The position numbers and the translations under genes were made by a program. The notes beneath the pieces are model-generated. The model was not told where the DNA came from. It was given only the letters and a program-made list of their open reading frames with translations, and searched no databases. This document shows positions 1-6,058 of a DNA stretch of 7,225 nt, piece by piece; the first letter of the stretch is position 1, and each line of letters opens with the position of its first letter. Source of the stretch: CAYVAP01 sp964343195 (lineage in GTDB: Bacteria; Bacteroidota; Bacteroidia; J057); the NCBI GenBank assembly GCA_964343195.1, contig CAYFIR010000201.1, positions 1 to 7,225 of the forward strand. Reading direction: 5' to 3'.

Positions 1-180
1 GCCGCTTTCAGAAAGCATAAACGCTGATTGGCCATTTTAACTGTTAATTCGCATAATTCGTATAAAGTGCTCGCCAGCAATGCTTTCAGCCACGTTGAGC
101 GCAGCGAAATCCCGCAGAGCGGGAAATTACTGATTACAAATTTCGAATGCGAAGCAGTAGCGTGGCCAGGTTGTATACAG
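1..180. repeat. Intergenic repeat-like tract with small hairpins
   Basis: No convincing gene lies here. An open frame runs through from 28, but it has no recognisable domain and continues antisense into the epimerase gene. Visible structure: GCTTTCAGAAAGC (4-16) is a near-perfect palindrome with a single central base, and GCTTTCAG recurs at 83-90. A perfect 6-bp stem, TCCCGC/GCGGGA with loop AGA, lies at 110-124. AGCGCAGCG (98-106) is the exact reverse complement of CGCTGCGCT at 3622-3630. The 16 bases at 133-148 match 3769-3784 at 13 positions. These shared words suggest a degenerate dispersed intergenic repeat. The tract lies downstream of the minus-strand epimerase, and no clear terminator with a T-run was found. 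Confidence 0.4.
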
Positions 181-195
181 GATCAAGCCAAAAGT

Positions 196-1263
196 CTATT
201 TCTTCCTCACTCCAAGTCCGGGTCCCCCTTCCAGACTCAACATGCCATCCTTGAGGTTGAATCCTCCCTCAGCGAGATCATAGGCCAGGTCAAAACTGCC
301 ATCCAAATCCAGGTAGCGAGTATGGGGATTGGCAAAAGCTGCGTGTAGCGCAGCGGTGATGCTCACCACACTCTCATCGTTACATCCCCACATCAACTCG
401 ATGTTGGAAAGACTCGCGATATCGGCCATGCGCATGGCGCGGGTAATTCCCCCACACTTCATGAGCTTGATATTGAAGATGCCACAGGCCCTGGGCGGAC
501 AGGCCAGACGAAAGGCATCGTCGGGGTTGACCAGTGACTCGTCGGCGGCAAGGTAGTCTCTCAGTTCTCCTGGCAGCTGACGCAGTTCCACCAGTGAGCG
601 AGCCGGAAGGGGCTGCTCGATCAGTTCCAGCCGCAACTGCTCGGCTTCATCATGAAGTTCCATCACTTCATCATAGGAGTAGCCCTGGTTGGCATCAACC
701 CGTATGGTGGGTTCAAAACCAAAGGTTTCTCGTAGTCGGTACAATCGCTCTACATCCTCATTGTATGACTGGCCCAGCTTAACCTTGATGCACTTGAAGC
801 CACTTCCGAGGTACTCCTCTGCCTCTTGCAGCGTTTCCCGTACTCCCTTGATCCCAATGGTGATGGAAGTAGGCAGAAACTGGTGGTATTGTCCCAGATA
901 TTGGGCCAGAGGAATCTCCAGGTGTTGTGTGAAGAGATCCAGCAGGGCCATGTCGAGTGCAGCCATTACACCCGGCTGATCAGCAAAGTAGGCTTCTGCC
1001 TGCCGGATCATCGCCGGAACCTGCGAGACCGAGGCCCCGATCAGAAAATCTACGGCTGTACTTTGGAGCGTGGCCAGGGTCGCCTGGGAATCCTGATTGA
1101 CTACCGCCTTACTGGGATTGGCTGACCCCAGGCCTATCAGTCCCTTGTCGGTGTGAATTTCCAGAAAGACCAGATCCACCGATTCAACCGTTTTGTACGC
1201 AATGGTATAAGGCCGTTTCAGGGCGAGAGATTCGAGATAGGCTTCTATGCGAATAATCTTCAT
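196..1263 (-). CDS. Dipeptide epimerase (L-Ala-D/L-Glu epimerase-like), enolase superfamily
   Basis: A 355-residue cofactor-independent, Mg-dependent cytoplasmic epimerase of the muconate-lactonizing subgroup. Family members invert the C-terminal residue of dipeptides such as L-Ala-D-Glu released from murein. Every expected active-site element is visible: the KxK pair K160/K162, metal ligands D190, E216 and D241, the opposite base K266 (in NIKLMK), and the D319-L-D321 motif that binds the dipeptide amino group in this subgroup. The N-terminal capping domain covers about residues 1-125 and the barrel the rest. The ATG at 1263 was chosen because MKIIRIEAY matches the usual family start; an ATG 25 codons upstream adds an atypical basic stretch. 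The gene stands alone and is divergent from the SDR. K24 sits in the substrate loop where I recall an arginine in Bacillus YkfB, so the exact dipeptide preferred is uncertain. Confidence 0.9.
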   Translation of the reverse strand: MKIIRIEAYLESLALKRPYTIAYKTVESVDLVFLEIHTDKGLIGLGSANPSKAVVNQDSQATLATLQSTAVDFLIGASVSQVPAMIRQAEAYFADQPGVMAALDMALLDLFTQHLEIPLAQYLGQYHQFLPTSITIGIKGVRETLQEAEEYLGSGFKCIKVKLGQSYNEDVERLYRLRETFGFEPTIRVDANQGYSYDEVMELHDEAEQLRLELIEQPLPARSLVELRQLPGELRDYLAADESLVNPDDAFRLACPPRACGIFNIKLMKCGGITRAMRMADIASLSNIELMWGCNDESVVSITAALHAAFANPHTRYLDLDGSFDLAYDLAEGGFNLKDGMLSLEGGPGLGVRKK

Positions 1264-1453
1264 GGAGTAAAGATGGTAAGTCAGTCGGAAATTTATAGCC
1301 TTTATGCGGTTTTTATAGAGTCTGATTGCATAAATCATTCATTGGGAAAACAAACTTCCCCCCTCAGCCGTCTTCCGCACAGTGGTAAAGTAGAATGCAG
1401 TATTAAAGGTATTGGCTTTAAAACCACAATCTATATTCCTATTTTCTGAAAAA
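1264..1453. promoter_or_regulatory. Divergent intergenic region, epimerase and SDR
   Basis: These 190 bases separate two divergent genes and must hold both promoters unless one lies further away. No exact TAnnTTTG box was found on either strand. TTTATAG occurs twice on the plus strand, at 1292-1298 and 1312-1318, exactly 20 bp apart. On the minus strand this reads CTATAAA, and the nearer copy lies about 29 bases before the epimerase ATG. It could be a -10-like element or a paired binding site, but this is inference only. Confidence 0.35.
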
Positions 1454-2344
1454 ATGATTGATATGAACGACAAAATAGTTTTGGTTTCTGGAGCAAACTC
1501 CGGAATCGGATATATCGCCGCCCGAGAAATCGCAGGTATGGGGGCCAAAGTGATCCTCCTCTGCCGCAATCAGGCCAAAGGCCAACAGGCCGTGGAGGAT
1601 ATCCTGAAGGCTCATCCTTCGGCAGACCTGGACCTTCAACTATGTGATTTATCTTCAAAGGCTTCCATCCGCGAAGCCGGGATGAGCATCCGCGCAAAAT
1701 ATGACCACATAGACGTACTGCTCAATAATGCAGGAGGAATCTTTGGCAGCCGCAAGGAAAGTGTGGATGGCCTGGAAATGACTTTTGGCCTGGATCACAT
1801 GGGTTATTTTCTCCTGACTCACTATCTACTCGACCTGGTGGCTGCCAGTGACATGAAGCGGATCGTAAATGTGGCCAGCGGTGCACATAAATTCCTGAAA
1901 GAAATCCATTGGGATGACCTTCAGTCCGAGAAGAAATATTCGGAAATAGATGTGTATGCCCAGGCGAAAACCTTCAATATCCTGTTTACCCGTGAACTGG
2001 CCGAGCGCGTGCTGGACCTTGACATCACGGTGAATAGCCTTCATCCGGGAATGGTAAAAACCAACTTTGGGGCTGAGAGCAGTGGCTTCATGAAGTTCAT
2101 GATGATATTTTTTAACCTGATGGCCATTTCTCCAGAAAAAGGAGCTGAAACCAGCATCTACCTGGCTACCAGTAATGACCCGGAAGTAACCCAGAGTACC
2201 GGAAAATATTTTGATAAAAAGAAGGCCGTAGAACCGTCTTCTCTGGCAACTGATCCTCAGTCTCAAAAACGCCTATGGGCCATAAGTGAGGAGCTTGGAG
2301 GCATAAAAAATTATGGTAAAGTTGAGGAATCTGCCTCCGCCTGA
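1454..2344 (+). CDS. Short-chain dehydrogenase/reductase (retinol dehydrogenase-like SDR)
   Basis: A 296-residue classical SDR, a single Rossmann-fold NADP(H)-dependent oxidoreductase, probably cytosolic. The nucleotide-binding glycine motif is SGANSGIG (12-19). R38 after the second strand (LLCRN) favours NADPH. NNAG is at 91-94. Catalytic S142 lies in NVAS, and Y168/K172 form the YxxxK motif. HPGMVKT follows at 197-203. The sequence resembles the retinol dehydrogenase 11-14 and WW-oxidoreductase branch, which in bacteria has varied and mostly undefined substrates. The start is ATG 1454; ATG 1463, three codons later, is equally plausible because SDRs often begin just before the first strand. 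Upstream is A-rich with no Shine-Dalgarno. An in-frame ATG at 1412 would add a poor N-terminal extension. The neighbours give no clue to the substrate. Confidence 0.9.
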   Translation: MIDMNDKIVLVSGANSGIGYIAAREIAGMGAKVILLCRNQAKGQQAVEDILKAHPSADLDLQLCDLSSKASIREAGMSIRAKYDHIDVLLNNAGGIFGSRKESVDGLEMTFGLDHMGYFLLTHYLLDLVAASDMKRIVNVASGAHKFLKEIHWDDLQSEKKYSEIDVYAQAKTFNILFTRELAERVLDLDITVNSLHPGMVKTNFGAESSGFMKFMMIFFNLMAISPEKGAETSIYLATSNDPEVTQSTGKYFDKKKAVEPSSLATDPQSQKRLWAISEELGGIKNYGKVEESASA

Positions 2345-2382
2345 ACTTCAGAATAGCATACTCAACGCCCCGCAAACAGGAA

Positions 2383-2403
2383 TGCCGCCCAGGGAGGGCG
2401 GCA
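2383..2403 (+). terminator. GC-rich hairpin after the SDR gene
   Basis: TGCCGCCC (2383-2390) pairs perfectly with GGGCGGCA (2396-2403) around the loop AGGGA. This gives an 8-bp, very GC-rich stem 38 bases after the SDR stop. No T-run follows on either strand, so it is not a textbook intrinsic terminator. Its place in a convergent gap makes transcript-end formation or 3' protection the best guess. Confidence 0.4.
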
Positions 2404-2437
2404 ACTCATGTCGAGCCGGATTCTTGGTTAGAGAGTC

Positions 2438-2461
2438 GTCGTACGGGAGGGAGAGTACGAC
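2438..2461. terminator. Second hairpin in the convergent gap
   Basis: GTCGTAC (2438-2444) and GTACGAC (2455-2461) form a perfect 7-bp inverted repeat with a purine-rich 10-base loop. It lies midway between the convergent SDR and exported-protein genes and could serve transcripts from either side. There is no T-run, so the terminator role is inferred from position. The rest of 2345-2527 holds no gene that I can see. Confidence 0.3.
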
Positions 2462-2521
2462 AGTGGGCTCGAAGCTAGGAATTAGAAGTGAATCGTTTCC
2501 CTCCTCCGTCGGTTTAAGGAT

Positions 2522-2553
2522 GTGAGGCTAACGGGTCAGGCTCAATGCCTCAC
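2522..2553 (-). other. Inverted repeat over the stop codon of the exported-protein gene
   Basis: GTGAGGC (2522-2528) and GCCTCAC (2547-2553) are perfect 7-bp complements separated by 18 bases. They span the TAG stop (2528-2530) and the last codons of the minus-strand gene. This may be a transcript-end hairpin; the long loop makes this uncertain. Confidence 0.3.
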
Positions 2554-3058
2554 CCATGTTCACAGAAGCTGGAGTTCCGTAGTGTTCCGCCTGATGCAAC
2601 GGCATATTGCCAGTAGAGATGCTCACCAGACGGATCTCAATTTCTTCGTTTATCAGGGTCTTGTATTCCAGTTCGTAAATTCTTCCGGTACGTCCGAAGA
2701 GTACATGCTGGTAGTGCTTTTCAAGAACTGGGGTTCCGACGGTCACCGCGAGTATGGATCGGAAGTAAACCTGCGACTCTTCAAAAACACGCATGGCCTG
2801 ACGTCGGTTATCAAATCTGCGGACCATTTCTATGCGATAGAGATTGCCTTCATTGAACTGGTAAGAGACCTCAGCACCCATACCACTCACGAGTAAATAC
2901 TCGTCGGAAAAGCTTTCCTGAACTTCTACGCAGTTGCGGCCTTCCATTTCCTGAAGAACAGCTTCAAAGTCAATGGAGTAGTCCACAAAGAAGATGTTCT
3001 GGGCGAATGTGCTGGATACAAGAAGCAGAAGCGGAAGAATGGTGTAAAGCTTTTTCAT
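2528..3058 (-). CDS. Exported protein of unknown function with signal peptide
   Basis: A 176-residue protein that I do not recognise. Residues 1-19 form a clear signal peptide: KK at 2-3, a hydrophobic core ILPLLLLVSS, and a likely cut after TFA before Q20. There is no lipobox cysteine, so the mature protein of about 157 residues is probably periplasmic or surface-associated. The mature part is charged, with one cysteine (C43) and alternating hydrophobic and charged stretches that suggest beta strands (residues 53-80 and 117-147) around a helix (about 83-101). ATG 3058 was chosen because the signal peptide begins there; an ATG 15 codons upstream would put a basic extension before it. It is a single gene, divergent from the cytochrome b5-like gene and convergent with the SDR. 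The open frame on the opposite strand (2522-2896) is a shadow. Confidence 0.75.
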   Translation of the reverse strand: MKKLYTILPLLLLVSSTFAQNIFFVDYSIDFEAVLQEMEGRNCVEVQESFSDEYLLVSGMGAEVSYQFNEGNLYRIEMVRRFDNRRQAMRVFEESQVYFRSILAVTVGTPVLEKHYQHVLFGRTGRIYELEYKTLINEEIEIRLVSISTGNMPLHQAEHYGTPASVNMGEALSLTR

Positions 3059-3372
3059 CGTCGCGGGGGTTTGGGGTTTGAGTCTGGTTTGTCGCAGGGT
3101 CAAAGGCAGAATATGGTAGAATTTGAAAATTTAGCGTAGGTAAGATTATGGGCTAAGTGCTTGGATGTAAGAAGCTTATAATCTCAACAGACTGGCTCAA
3201 ATTCTTTCGTTGTTCTCCTTTAGGTCGTTTGGTATGTTACAAATATGACCAGGCTGTCCCGTTTTTTTTTCGCTTTTGGGGGGACTGGTTCGAAAAGCAG
3301 AAAAACCTGTCGAAGAGATGGGTTGATTGGTCATAAACCATTCGCGCAAGATGTTTGATTCTTGACGAAATG
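3059..3372. promoter_or_regulatory. Divergent intergenic region, exported protein and cytochrome b5
   Basis: No gene was seen in this stretch. It contains an AT-rich inverted repeat AGATTAT (3143-3149) / ATAATCT (3178-3184) with a 28-base spacer, a T9 tract (3262-3270) and a G6 tract (3278-3283). On the minus strand TGCCTTTG (at 3108-3101) is one mismatch from the Bacteroidota TAnnTTTG box and sits about 43 bases before the exported-protein ATG, but no good -33 box accompanies it. On the plus strand a weak promoter candidate is listed separately. Confidence 0.35.
3327..3357 (+). promoter_or_regulatory. Weak Bacteroidota-type promoter candidate for the cytochrome b5-like gene
   Basis: TTG (3327-3329), 20 bases, then GATGTTTG (3350-3357) resembles TTTG-N19-TAnnTTTG with one mismatch in the -7 box. 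If real, transcription would start near 3363. That would rule out the TTG at 3362 as the start codon and support the GTG at 3389. Confidence 0.3.
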
Positions 3373-3388
3373 GTACGAAATTTCGTAC
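3373..3388. promoter_or_regulatory. Perfect 16-bp palindrome directly before the GTG start
   Basis: GTACGAAATTTCGTAC is identical to its own reverse complement over all 16 bases, and symmetry breaks at the next base on each side. It directly abuts the probable GTG start of the cytochrome b5-like gene, just downstream of the weak promoter candidate. A dimeric regulator's operator is the natural reading; an RNA hairpin masking the start is the alternative. Confidence 0.45.
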
Positions 3389-3616
3389 GTGATAGCATAC
3401 ACCAAAGGCCAACTGGCCCTTCGAAACGGACAGGATCGGGAAGAAATCTGGATTGCTTACAAGGGCATTATCTATGATGTCACCCATAGTCGCTACTGGC
3501 GCAACGGGCTCCACTACGAGCATTGGTCGGGGCAGGACCTAACCGATGAGTTGCCAGACGCCCCCCATACGGACGCGGTGTTCAAAAGGCTACAGGCCAT
3601 TGGGCGGCTGGAATAG
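3389..3616 (+). CDS. Cytochrome b5-like heme-binding domain protein
   Basis: A 75-residue single-domain protein of the prokaryotic cytochrome b5-like heme/steroid-binding family. There is no signal peptide or membrane segment, so it is probably a soluble cytoplasmic electron carrier or ligand binder. It opens with YTKGQLALRNG, then the core strand IWIAYKGIIYDVT (residues 20-32), the segment RNGLHYEHWSGQDLT (38-52) and DAPHTDAVF (57-65). Candidate axial heme ligands are H42 (in GLH) and H60 (in APH); the eukaryotic HPGG motif is absent, as is usual for this branch. GTG 3389 was chosen because the conserved domain begins right after it. A TTG at 3362 would add nine residues and turn the palindrome into coding sequence. 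No redox partner is adjacent. Confidence 0.8.
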   Translation: MIAYTKGQLALRNGQDREEIWIAYKGIIYDVTHSRYWRNGLHYEHWSGQDLTDELPDAPHTDAVFKRLQAIGRLE

Positions 3617-3790
3617 TAGATCGCTGCGCTGCGAGACCTGCGCTGTCGAAGATCCCGAAAATCGGGGAACGTAGTCGAAGTAAGCGAGACAAGAAGTCAG
3701 ACCGCCTCGCTGCCAGGCCACTACGTTGTCAGAGGTCAGAGTAGAGAAATTCTGACTTCCTTTTACGAATCACAAATCACGAATCACGAA
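3617..3790. repeat. Composite intergenic repeat tract
   Basis: Non-coding sequence between the cytochrome b5-like and VWA genes. It contains a hairpin CCCGA-AAA-TCGGG (3654-3666) flanked by direct repeats GTCGAAG (3645-3651 and 3674-3680). A 9-bp inverted repeat GAAGTCAGA (3693-3701) / TCTGACTTC (3751-3759) encloses the middle section. Four 9-base words recur in the right-end tract: AGAAGTCAG (3692 and 7149), CAGGCCACT (3714 and 7155), AGAGTAGAG (3738 and 7124) and TTTTACGAA (3761 and 7202). This marks a degenerate dispersed repeat. No open frame with protein-like content was seen and no promoter was recognised. Confidence 0.55.
3767..3790 (+). repeat. 7-bp tandem repeat before the VWA gene
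   Basis: GAATCAC (3767-3773), AAATCAC (3774-3780) and GAATCAC (3781-3787) are three head-to-tail units followed by a broken GAAT. The array ends about 15 bases before the ATG at 3806, so it must lie in the 5' leader or the promoter of the VWA gene. It is far too short for CRISPR. Confidence 0.7.
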
Positions 3791-3805
3791 TTCCCACCCC
3801 CATTC

Positions 3806-4918
3806 ATGAACCGAGCAACCCGATGGCGCCTGATTTTAGGAGACTCCGATGAAGAACAGCGGGGACAGGGACTTTCTGGCGACCTGAAGCGAATGGATCA
3901 GGCTCTTTCTCAGCTTTATGAAACTGATCCCAATGAACGCAAGGGCGGACTGGGAGGGAGTAGTCCCAGGGTGGCTCGTTGGCTCGGAGACATCAGAGAG
4001 TATTTCCCCTCCTCTGTGGTCAAGGTCCTGCAACAGGACGCCATGGACCGGCTGGGGCTTCAGCAACTATTGGTAGAACCAGAAGTGCTAAACTCCGTGG
4101 AACCAGATGTTAACCTGGTGGCGACCTTGCTCAGCCTCAAAAACCTGATTCCTTCCCAGACCCGTGAAACGGCGCGAGAAGTTATCCGCGGAGTAGTGGA
4201 AGATTTACAGAAACGCCTGCAAACTCCCATGACCGAATCGGTAAAAGGCGCGTTACATCGGGGTACCCGTAACTTTAGGCCCAAACTTCGGGAAATAGAC
4301 TGGCACCGTACCATTCGCCGTAACCTGAAGCATTATCAGCCAGATTATCACAGCATCATCCCTGAGAGTCTGGTGGGATACGGACGAAAAGGAGCGGCCC
4401 TCAAAGATGTCATACTGGCCATAGACCAAAGTGGTTCCATGGCTACTTCTGTTGTGTATGCGAGTGTGTTTGGAGCGGTTCTGGCTTCGCTTCCATCCCT
4501 TAACACCCGGTTGATTGCATTTGATACTTCGGTCGCGGATCTGAGCCAGCAAATGGAAGATCCTGTGGACCTGCTTTTTGGTGTGCAACTGGGAGGAGGC
4601 ACGGACATCCACCGTGCCCTCACCTATGCCCAGGAAATGGTAATCCGTCCCCAGGATACCATTCTGATCCTGATCACCGACCTCTTCGAAGGCGGCAATC
4701 GATATGAGTTGCTCAGAGTAGCCGAAAAACTGAAGCAAAGCGGGGTCACCCTGATCACCCTTTTGGCCCTCAATGATCAGGGGAAGCCATTTTTCGACCA
4801 AAAACTTGCCCATCAGTTTCGAGGGTTTGATATCCCTACATTTGCCTGTACACCAGATCATTTTCCTGCAATCATGGCGGATGCGCTCGCTGGAAGAGAG
4901 ATCAGGAGAGTTGATTAA
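3806..4918 (+). CDS. VWA-domain protein with intact MIDAS (CoxE-like, MoxR-associated type)
   Basis: A 370-residue cytoplasmic protein with no signal peptide or membrane helix. Residues 1-190 are a helical region typical of the family (RWRLILG at 6-12, SSPRVARWL at 52-60, EPEVLN at 91-96, and an IDWHRTIRRNL stretch from 164). The C-terminal von Willebrand A domain covers about 200-355 and has a complete metal-ion-dependent adhesion site: DQSGS (207-211), T266 in GGGTD, and D292 in ITDLFEGG. A conserved FACTPDHFP closes the domain (347-354). Such proteins are adaptor-like and usually act with a MoxR-type AAA+ ATPase, sometimes alongside SWIM zinc-finger proteins. None of these partners lies in this window. 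ATG 3806 gives the family's usual N-terminus; no Shine-Dalgarno precedes it. The molecular target is unknown. Confidence 0.85.
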   Translation: MNRATRWRLILGDSDEEQRGQGLSGDLKRMDQALSQLYETDPNERKGGLGGSSPRVARWLGDIREYFPSSVVKVLQQDAMDRLGLQQLLVEPEVLNSVEPDVNLVATLLSLKNLIPSQTRETAREVIRGVVEDLQKRLQTPMTESVKGALHRGTRNFRPKLREIDWHRTIRRNLKHYQPDYHSIIPESLVGYGRKGAALKDVILAIDQSGSMATSVVYASVFGAVLASLPSLNTRLIAFDTSVADLSQQMEDPVDLLFGVQLGGGTDIHRALTYAQEMVIRPQDTILILITDLFEGGNRYELLRVAEKLKQSGVTLITLLALNDQGKPFFDQKLAHQFRGFDIPTFACTPDHFPAIMADALAGREIRRVD

Positions 4919-4982
4919 TCTTGCAAAGACTTCTCTATATCTGATGTGCCTTTGTATATTGTTCTCCCAAGCTCGTAGTGAA

Positions 4983-5024
4983 TCCTCCAAGGACGGAAGA
5001 CTTGTTACCTGGAGGACAATTTTT
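4983..5024 (+). terminator. Possible terminator between the VWA and ROK genes
   Basis: TCCTCCA (4983-4989) pairs with TGGAGGA (5010-5016) around a 20-base loop, and five Ts follow at 5020-5024. This resembles an intrinsic terminator for the VWA gene, but the loop is long and the stem short. The rest of 4919-5056 shows no gene and no TAnnTTTG promoter, although the ROK gene probably has its own. Confidence 0.25.
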
Positions 5025-5056
5025 CAACTACCAACTTTTTCTACTCACCTCATTCT

Positions 5057-6037
5057 ATGAAATCAGTAGCTATTGGCATTGACATCGGTGGAACCAATAC
5101 CAAGTATGGACTGGCTGATGAAAATGGCAACATTCTGGCCAGTTCCTCCCTTCCCACCCGAAAGGAGGATGACTTCCCTGCCTATATTCTTCATCTGTAT
5201 GAAGCCATCGAATCCCTGAGAAAAAGCCTTGACGAAGAAGTTCATATCAAGGGAATCGGAATCGGTGCCCCCAATGCCAACTATTACACCGGAACGATTG
5301 AGGATGCGCCCAACCTGATTTGGGAAGGGGAATTGCACATTGTGGAGGAGTTTAACAAGTATTATGACGCACCGGTGATCGTGACCAACGATGCCAATGC
5401 CGCTGCAATGGGGGAACTCATTTATGGAGGAGCCAAGGAGATGAAGAACTTCATCATGATTACCCTGGGTACCGGGGTGGGTAGCGGGTTTATTGTCAAT
5501 GGGGATCTGGTGTATGGCCATGACGGTTTTGCCGGAGAACTGGGGCATGTCATCACAGAGTGGGGCGGACGTCCCTGTACTTGTGGCCGCAATGGCTGTC
5601 TGGAAACCTACGGTGCAGCACGGGGAGTGATCATCACGGTAATGGAAGAACTGGCAGGGAGCCATGAAACCTGCGAATTGAGAAGCCTCTCTCGTGAAGA
5701 AATAACCCCCAAAGCGGTATTTGAAGCGGCCGAAAAGGGCGATAAAATCGCCCTAAGAACTTTCGAGCGCACGGGTCAGTACCTGGGCAGGGCCCTGTCC
5801 AACATGGTTAACATTTTCAGCCCCGAAGCCATTTTCCTGTTTGGGGGCGTCGCCAGAGCTGGTAAGTACCTCCTTGAGCCTATTGAAAAGCACATGAATG
5901 CCAATGTCCTGTCCATCTTTAAGGATAAGGTCAAACTCATTCGCTCCAAACTTCCTGAGAGTGATGCGGCCATTCTCGGAGCTTCTTCCCTGGTCTGGAA
6001 GGAATTTGGCACACCCGAAAGAGAAGTAGCGGACTGA
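5057..6037 (+). CDS. ROK-family sugar kinase (probable glucokinase)
   Basis: A 326-residue cytoplasmic ATP-dependent sugar kinase of the ROK family, the usual size for glucokinase or N-acetylhexosamine kinases. Motifs seen in order: phosphate-binding DIGGTNTK (9-16); TNDANAAAMGE (110-120) with catalytic D112; ITLGTGVGSG (135-144), the second nucleotide loop; ELGH (161-164), whose E and H contact the sugar; and the structural zinc site H164 with C174, C176 and C181 in CTCGRNGC, followed by substrate-side E183. FLFGGVARAG (260-269) is the adenosine-binding segment. With no DNA-binding N-terminal helix-turn-helix, it is a kinase and not a ROK repressor. Glucose is the likeliest substrate, forming glucose 6-phosphate, but fructose, mannose or GlcNAc cannot be excluded by eye. 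No transporter or sugar catabolic gene is adjacent. Confidence 0.9.
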   Translation: MKSVAIGIDIGGTNTKYGLADENGNILASSSLPTRKEDDFPAYILHLYEAIESLRKSLDEEVHIKGIGIGAPNANYYTGTIEDAPNLIWEGELHIVEEFNKYYDAPVIVTNDANAAAMGELIYGGAKEMKNFIMITLGTGVGSGFIVNGDLVYGHDGFAGELGHVITEWGGRPCTCGRNGCLETYGAARGVIITVMEELAGSHETCELRSLSREEITPKAVFEAAEKGDKIALRTFERTGQYLGRALSNMVNIFSPEAIFLFGGVARAGKYLLEPIEKHMNANVLSIFKDKVKLIRSKLPESDAAILGASSLVWKEFGTPEREVAD

Positions 6038-6058
6038 GGGGAATTGGCATCTGGAAAA

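Noticed and set aside
28..348. Plus-strand open frame at the left end
   Set aside because: It runs from repeat-like sequence into the antisense of the epimerase C-terminus and shows no protein-family features.
1476..1483. TAGTTTTG, a match to the TAnnTTTG promoter box
   Set aside because: It lies inside the first codons of the SDR gene with no gene placed to use it; a chance match.
1454..2344. Protochlorophyllide reductase
   Set aside because: The SDR core is similar, but no photosynthesis genes or the extra insert are seen; a generic retinol dehydrogenase-like SDR fits better.
2522..2896. Plus-strand open frame opposite the exported-protein gene
   Set aside because: The minus strand has a convincing signal peptide and fuller length; this frame has no start context or domain.
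3262..3270. T9 tract as an intrinsic terminator
   Set aside because: Only a 5-bp GTCCC/GGGAC inverted repeat surrounds it and the T-run sits in the loop, with no plus-strand gene upstream to terminate.
3767..3790. Possible CRISPR array
   Set aside because: The repeat unit is 7 bp, head to tail with no spacers, and no cas genes are nearby.
3806..4918. CoxE of carbon monoxide dehydrogenase maturation
   Set aside because: The VWA is CoxE-like, but no CO dehydrogenase or CoxD gene is present, so the specific role is not supported.
4253..4990. Long minus-strand open frame opposite the VWA gene
   Set aside because: The plus strand encodes a protein with an intact MIDAS and family-wide motifs; the minus frame shows no domain and is a coding shadow.
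5063..5665. 200-residue minus-strand open frame opposite the ROK gene
   Set aside because: The plus strand holds every ROK motif in order; the reverse frame has low-complexity content only.
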